Below, piece after piece: positions 6,203-7,147 of a stretch of DNA of 7,147 nucleotides. The notes under the pieces are model-generated. The model did not search any database, had not been told where the DNA came from, and saw only the letters and a program-made list of their open reading frames with translations. The translations under genes and the position numbers were made by a program. The DNA comes from Acidilobaceae archaeon (GTDB lineage Archaea; Thermoproteota; Thermoprotei_A; Sulfolobales; Acidilobaceae), in assembly GCA_026985435.1 (NCBI GenBank), contig JALSQL010000155.1:1-7147 (forward strand), written 5' to 3'. Every line of letters begins with the position of its first letter. Position 1 is the stretch's first letter.

Positions 6203-6468
6203 GCGAGGCCCAGGTCCCTCAGGAGTCCACTAACCCTCCTCAGCTCCTCGAGCGCCCGGAGCCCCTCCGGGGTCAGCTCAACCAGCCTCCTACCGCCCAT
6301 CGAGGAGAGCCTCACGAGCCCCCGGGCCTCCAGGGCCTCGAGGATGGGGCGGAGCCTGTCGTAGGGGAGGTTGGAGGCGGTCGCTAGCCTCGTGGGGGGC
6401 ATGGGCCCCCTGTCCGCCAGGGCCGACAGCACGTCGACGACGATGTCAACCCTCGACCGCCTCGCCAC
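6199..6468 (-). CDS. Small winged-helix DNA-binding protein
   Basis: This 89-aa basic protein has the look of the short archaeal winged-helix regulators (COG3432-like, by memory). A first helix with RRSRVDIVVDVLSAL lies at 3-17, followed by PPTRLATASNLPYDRLRPILEALEARG at 24-50 as the helix-turn-helix. A two-strand wing covers about 51-66 (SMGGRR turn, then VELT), and a C-terminal helix at 68-86 may dimerise. I chose GTG 6468 because GGGGTG is 10 bases upstream and the N-terminus MARRSR suits the family; GTG 6474 is possible. It starts inside the last 23 bases of the membrane-protein gene, so the two are probably translated together. It has no Lrp-type ligand domain, so it is not LysM. The target is unknown; its own promoter or the neighbouring lysY-lysW region are open guesses. 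Confidence 0.8.
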   Translation of the reverse strand: MARRSRVDIVVDVLSALADRGPMPPTRLATASNLPYDRLRPILEALEARGLVRLSSMGGRRLVELTPEGLRALEELRRVSGLLRDLGLA

Positions 6469-7012
6469 CCCCACCCAGCACCCCGCCAGTGTAGTAGGAG
6501 GCCATCGCCAGGGCCGCCGCGGCCCTGAGCGCCTCACCCGCCAGGAGCGCCCCAGCCCCAGCGCCGCCCGGCAGCAGGGCGGCGGCCGCAACCCTGAAGG
6601 CGTGGCCCAGCGCCAGCAGGGCGAAGCCGAGCCTGGCCAGCCCCCGGGAGCCCAGGGCGGCGGCCACCCCCAGCGCCGCGGCGAGGGCGTCCAGGGAGCC
6701 GACGAGTGCGAGGGGCGCCAGGGCCGGGAGCCGGCCTGCGCTGCTGGCGAGCCTGGAGTAGACCAGCACGAAGAGGCCCGCGGCCGCCGTGGAGGAGGAG
6801 CCCGTGTAGAGGCTCACCGCAGCCCTCGGCGTCGGCGCCAGCAGCTCGGCGGCCCCCAGGGCCGAGGATAGCGCTAGGAGGGCGAAGCCCCACGCCGCGC
6901 CAGCCAGCTCCTCGAGGCCCAGCCTACGGTAGGCCCCCGCCAGCGCCACCGCCAGCAGGGCGAAGAGCCCGGCGGAGGCGCCGTAGGCGGCCGCGAGCAG
7001 GTACTCGAGCAC
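6446..7012 (-). CDS. Six-helix integral membrane protein of unknown function
   Basis: I do not recognise a named family. The 188-aa protein is extremely rich in Ala, Leu and Gly and shows about six hydrophobic stretches, at roughly 3-27, 35-57, 66-88, 96-120, 125-147 and 150-177. Basic residues at 29-30 (RR), 87 and 94 would place the loops after helices 1 and 3 inside, with the N-terminus outside. No signal peptide, catalytic motif or cofactor site is visible. The few polar groups inside helices (E56, D108, H137 with R140, E160, R163) could mark a function. Start GTG 7012 is the first available in frame and has no clear ribosome site, fitting a short or near-absent leader. It overlaps the winged-helix gene downstream, so a membrane sensor plus regulator pair is possible. 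Composition, not a motif, is the main evidence. Confidence 0.7.
   Translation of the reverse strand: MLEYLLAAAYGASAGLFALLAVALAGAYRRLGLEELAGAAWGFALLALSSALGAAELLAPTPRAAVSLYTGSSSTAAAGLFVLVYSRLASSAGRLPALAPLALVGSLDALAAALGVAAALGSRGLARLGFALLALGHAFRVAAAALLPGGAGAGALLAGEALRAAAALAMASYYTGGVLGGGGEAVEG
6479..6484 (-). promoter_or_regulatory. Ribosome binding site of the winged-helix gene
   Basis: GGGGTG on the minus strand lies inside the end of the membrane-protein gene, 10 bases before GTG 6468 and only 4 before GTG 6474. It favours the shorter 89-aa form. Confidence 0.45.
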
Positions 7013-7040
7013 CCTAAGGTAATCCCATAACGGCAGCCGC

Positions 7041-7052
7041 CCCCCACGGGGG
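7041..7052. repeat. Inverted repeat CCCCC-AC-GGGGG
   Basis: Two 5-base arms are separated by two bases. The repeat lies between the leftward TATA-like box (7053-7059) and its predicted transcription start near 7031. That is a position where a bound regulator would block transcription of the membrane-protein/winged-helix pair. It may also be chance in a GC-rich genome. Confidence 0.3.
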
Positions 7053-7059
7053 TTTATAT
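7053..7059 (-). promoter_or_regulatory. TATA box of the membrane-protein/winged-helix unit
   Basis: ATATAAA on the minus strand, preceded by the purine-rich GCAAGG, is the best TATA match in the window. The predicted start is near 7031, about 19 bases before GTG 7012. The element is nearly symmetric, so plus-strand use cannot be excluded. Confidence 0.65.
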
Positions 7060-7065
7060 GCCTTG

Positions 7066-7080
7066 CTCACCCCACGTGAG
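7066..7080. repeat. Inverted repeat CTCAC-N5-GTGAG
   Basis: The 5-base arms CTCAC and GTGAG flank five bases, with CACGTG (7073-7078) inside. The repeat sits between two divergently placed TATA-like boxes (7053-7059 leftward, 7088-7092 rightward), so it is a candidate binding site for a dimeric regulator, possibly the neighbouring winged-helix protein. Confidence 0.35.
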
Positions 7081-7086
7081 TCTACC

Positions 7087-7093
7087 CTATAAC
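7087..7093 (+). promoter_or_regulatory. Possible TATA box of a rightward gene
   Basis: CTATAAC on the plus strand would place a start near 7114-7117, directly before GTG 7118. This geometry suits a leaderless archaeal transcript. The gene it would serve lies mostly outside the window. Confidence 0.35.
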
Positions 7094-7117
7094 AGCGGCC
7101 ACCCACGCTAACCCCCG

Positions 7118-7147
7118 GTGAGCGACGTGACAGGCAGGCTAGCACTA
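7118..7147 (+). CDS. Possible first ten codons of a rightward gene
   Basis: From GTG 7118 the plus frame is open to the window edge and would begin MSDVTGRLAL. A second GTG at 7127 has GGTGA a few bases upstream. The support is only the TATA-like box about 25 bases before and the lack of any leftward gene here. Ten codons are too few to name a product. Confidence 0.2.
   Translation, partial: MSDVTGRLAL

Noticed and set aside
5821..6387. A 188-codon plus frame running from inside lysZ across the converging winged-helix gene.
   Set aside because: It overlaps real genes on both strands, is Arg/Gly/Pro-rich, and has no start signals.
1..7147. tRNA or rRNA genes, CRISPR arrays, insertion sequences, attachment sites and T-rich archaeal terminators.
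   Set aside because: I saw no clover-leaf candidate, no regularly spaced repeats beyond the TGTAAC set, no transposase, no terminal repeats and no T-run after any operon end.

Overview
The window is very GC-rich (by eye close to 70%) and reads as a hyperthermophilic crenarchaeote (Thermoproteota). The pointers are dense AGG (Arg) and ATA (Ile) codons, archaeal TATA-like boxes, Shine-Dalgarno sites matching GGAGGTGATC, almost only GTG/TTG start codons, and a complete set of LysW carrier-protein lysine/arginine biosynthesis genes. I do not name a species. Coding density is very high. The only intergenic stretches above 100 bases are 4153-4314, which holds a divergent promoter, and the right end beyond 7012. 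No stretch over 300 bases lacks a gene.

Left arm, minus strand, read from 4152 down to 1: lysW (3979-4152, 57-aa carrier), lysX (3128-3973, ATP-grasp ligase), lysJ (1966-3123, PLP aminotransferase), lysK (912-1991, M20 deacylase), then a DHH-family phosphoesterase cut by the left edge (1-878). The genes are spaced by 5 bases, 4 bases, a 26-base overlap and 33 bases, so this looks like one operon. Centre: a 162-base divergent control region with a TATA-like box for each direction, an 18-bp near-palindrome, and three direct TGTAAC copies spaced 40 and 41 bases apart. Right arm, plus strand: lysY (4315-5361, phosphate reductase) and lysZ (5378-6202, amino-acid kinase).

Together lysW, X, Z, Y, J and K give the whole carrier-bound route. 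LysX joins the amino acid (2-aminoadipate and/or glutamate) to the C-terminal Glu of LysW. LysZ phosphorylates the side-chain carboxylate, LysY reduces it to the semialdehyde, LysJ transaminates it, and LysK releases lysine and/or ornithine. Only one LysX/ArgX-type ligase and no Lrp-type regulator (LysM) are present here. The substrate (lysine, arginine or both) is not settled by the window.

Right end: a two-gene minus-strand unit runs from 7012 to 6199. It encodes a six-helix membrane protein of unknown function and an overlapping 89-aa winged-helix DNA-binding protein, whose stop codon interlocks with the stop of lysZ (shared CTAG). Beyond it is a second divergent promoter region and possibly the first codons of a rightward gene (7118 onward).
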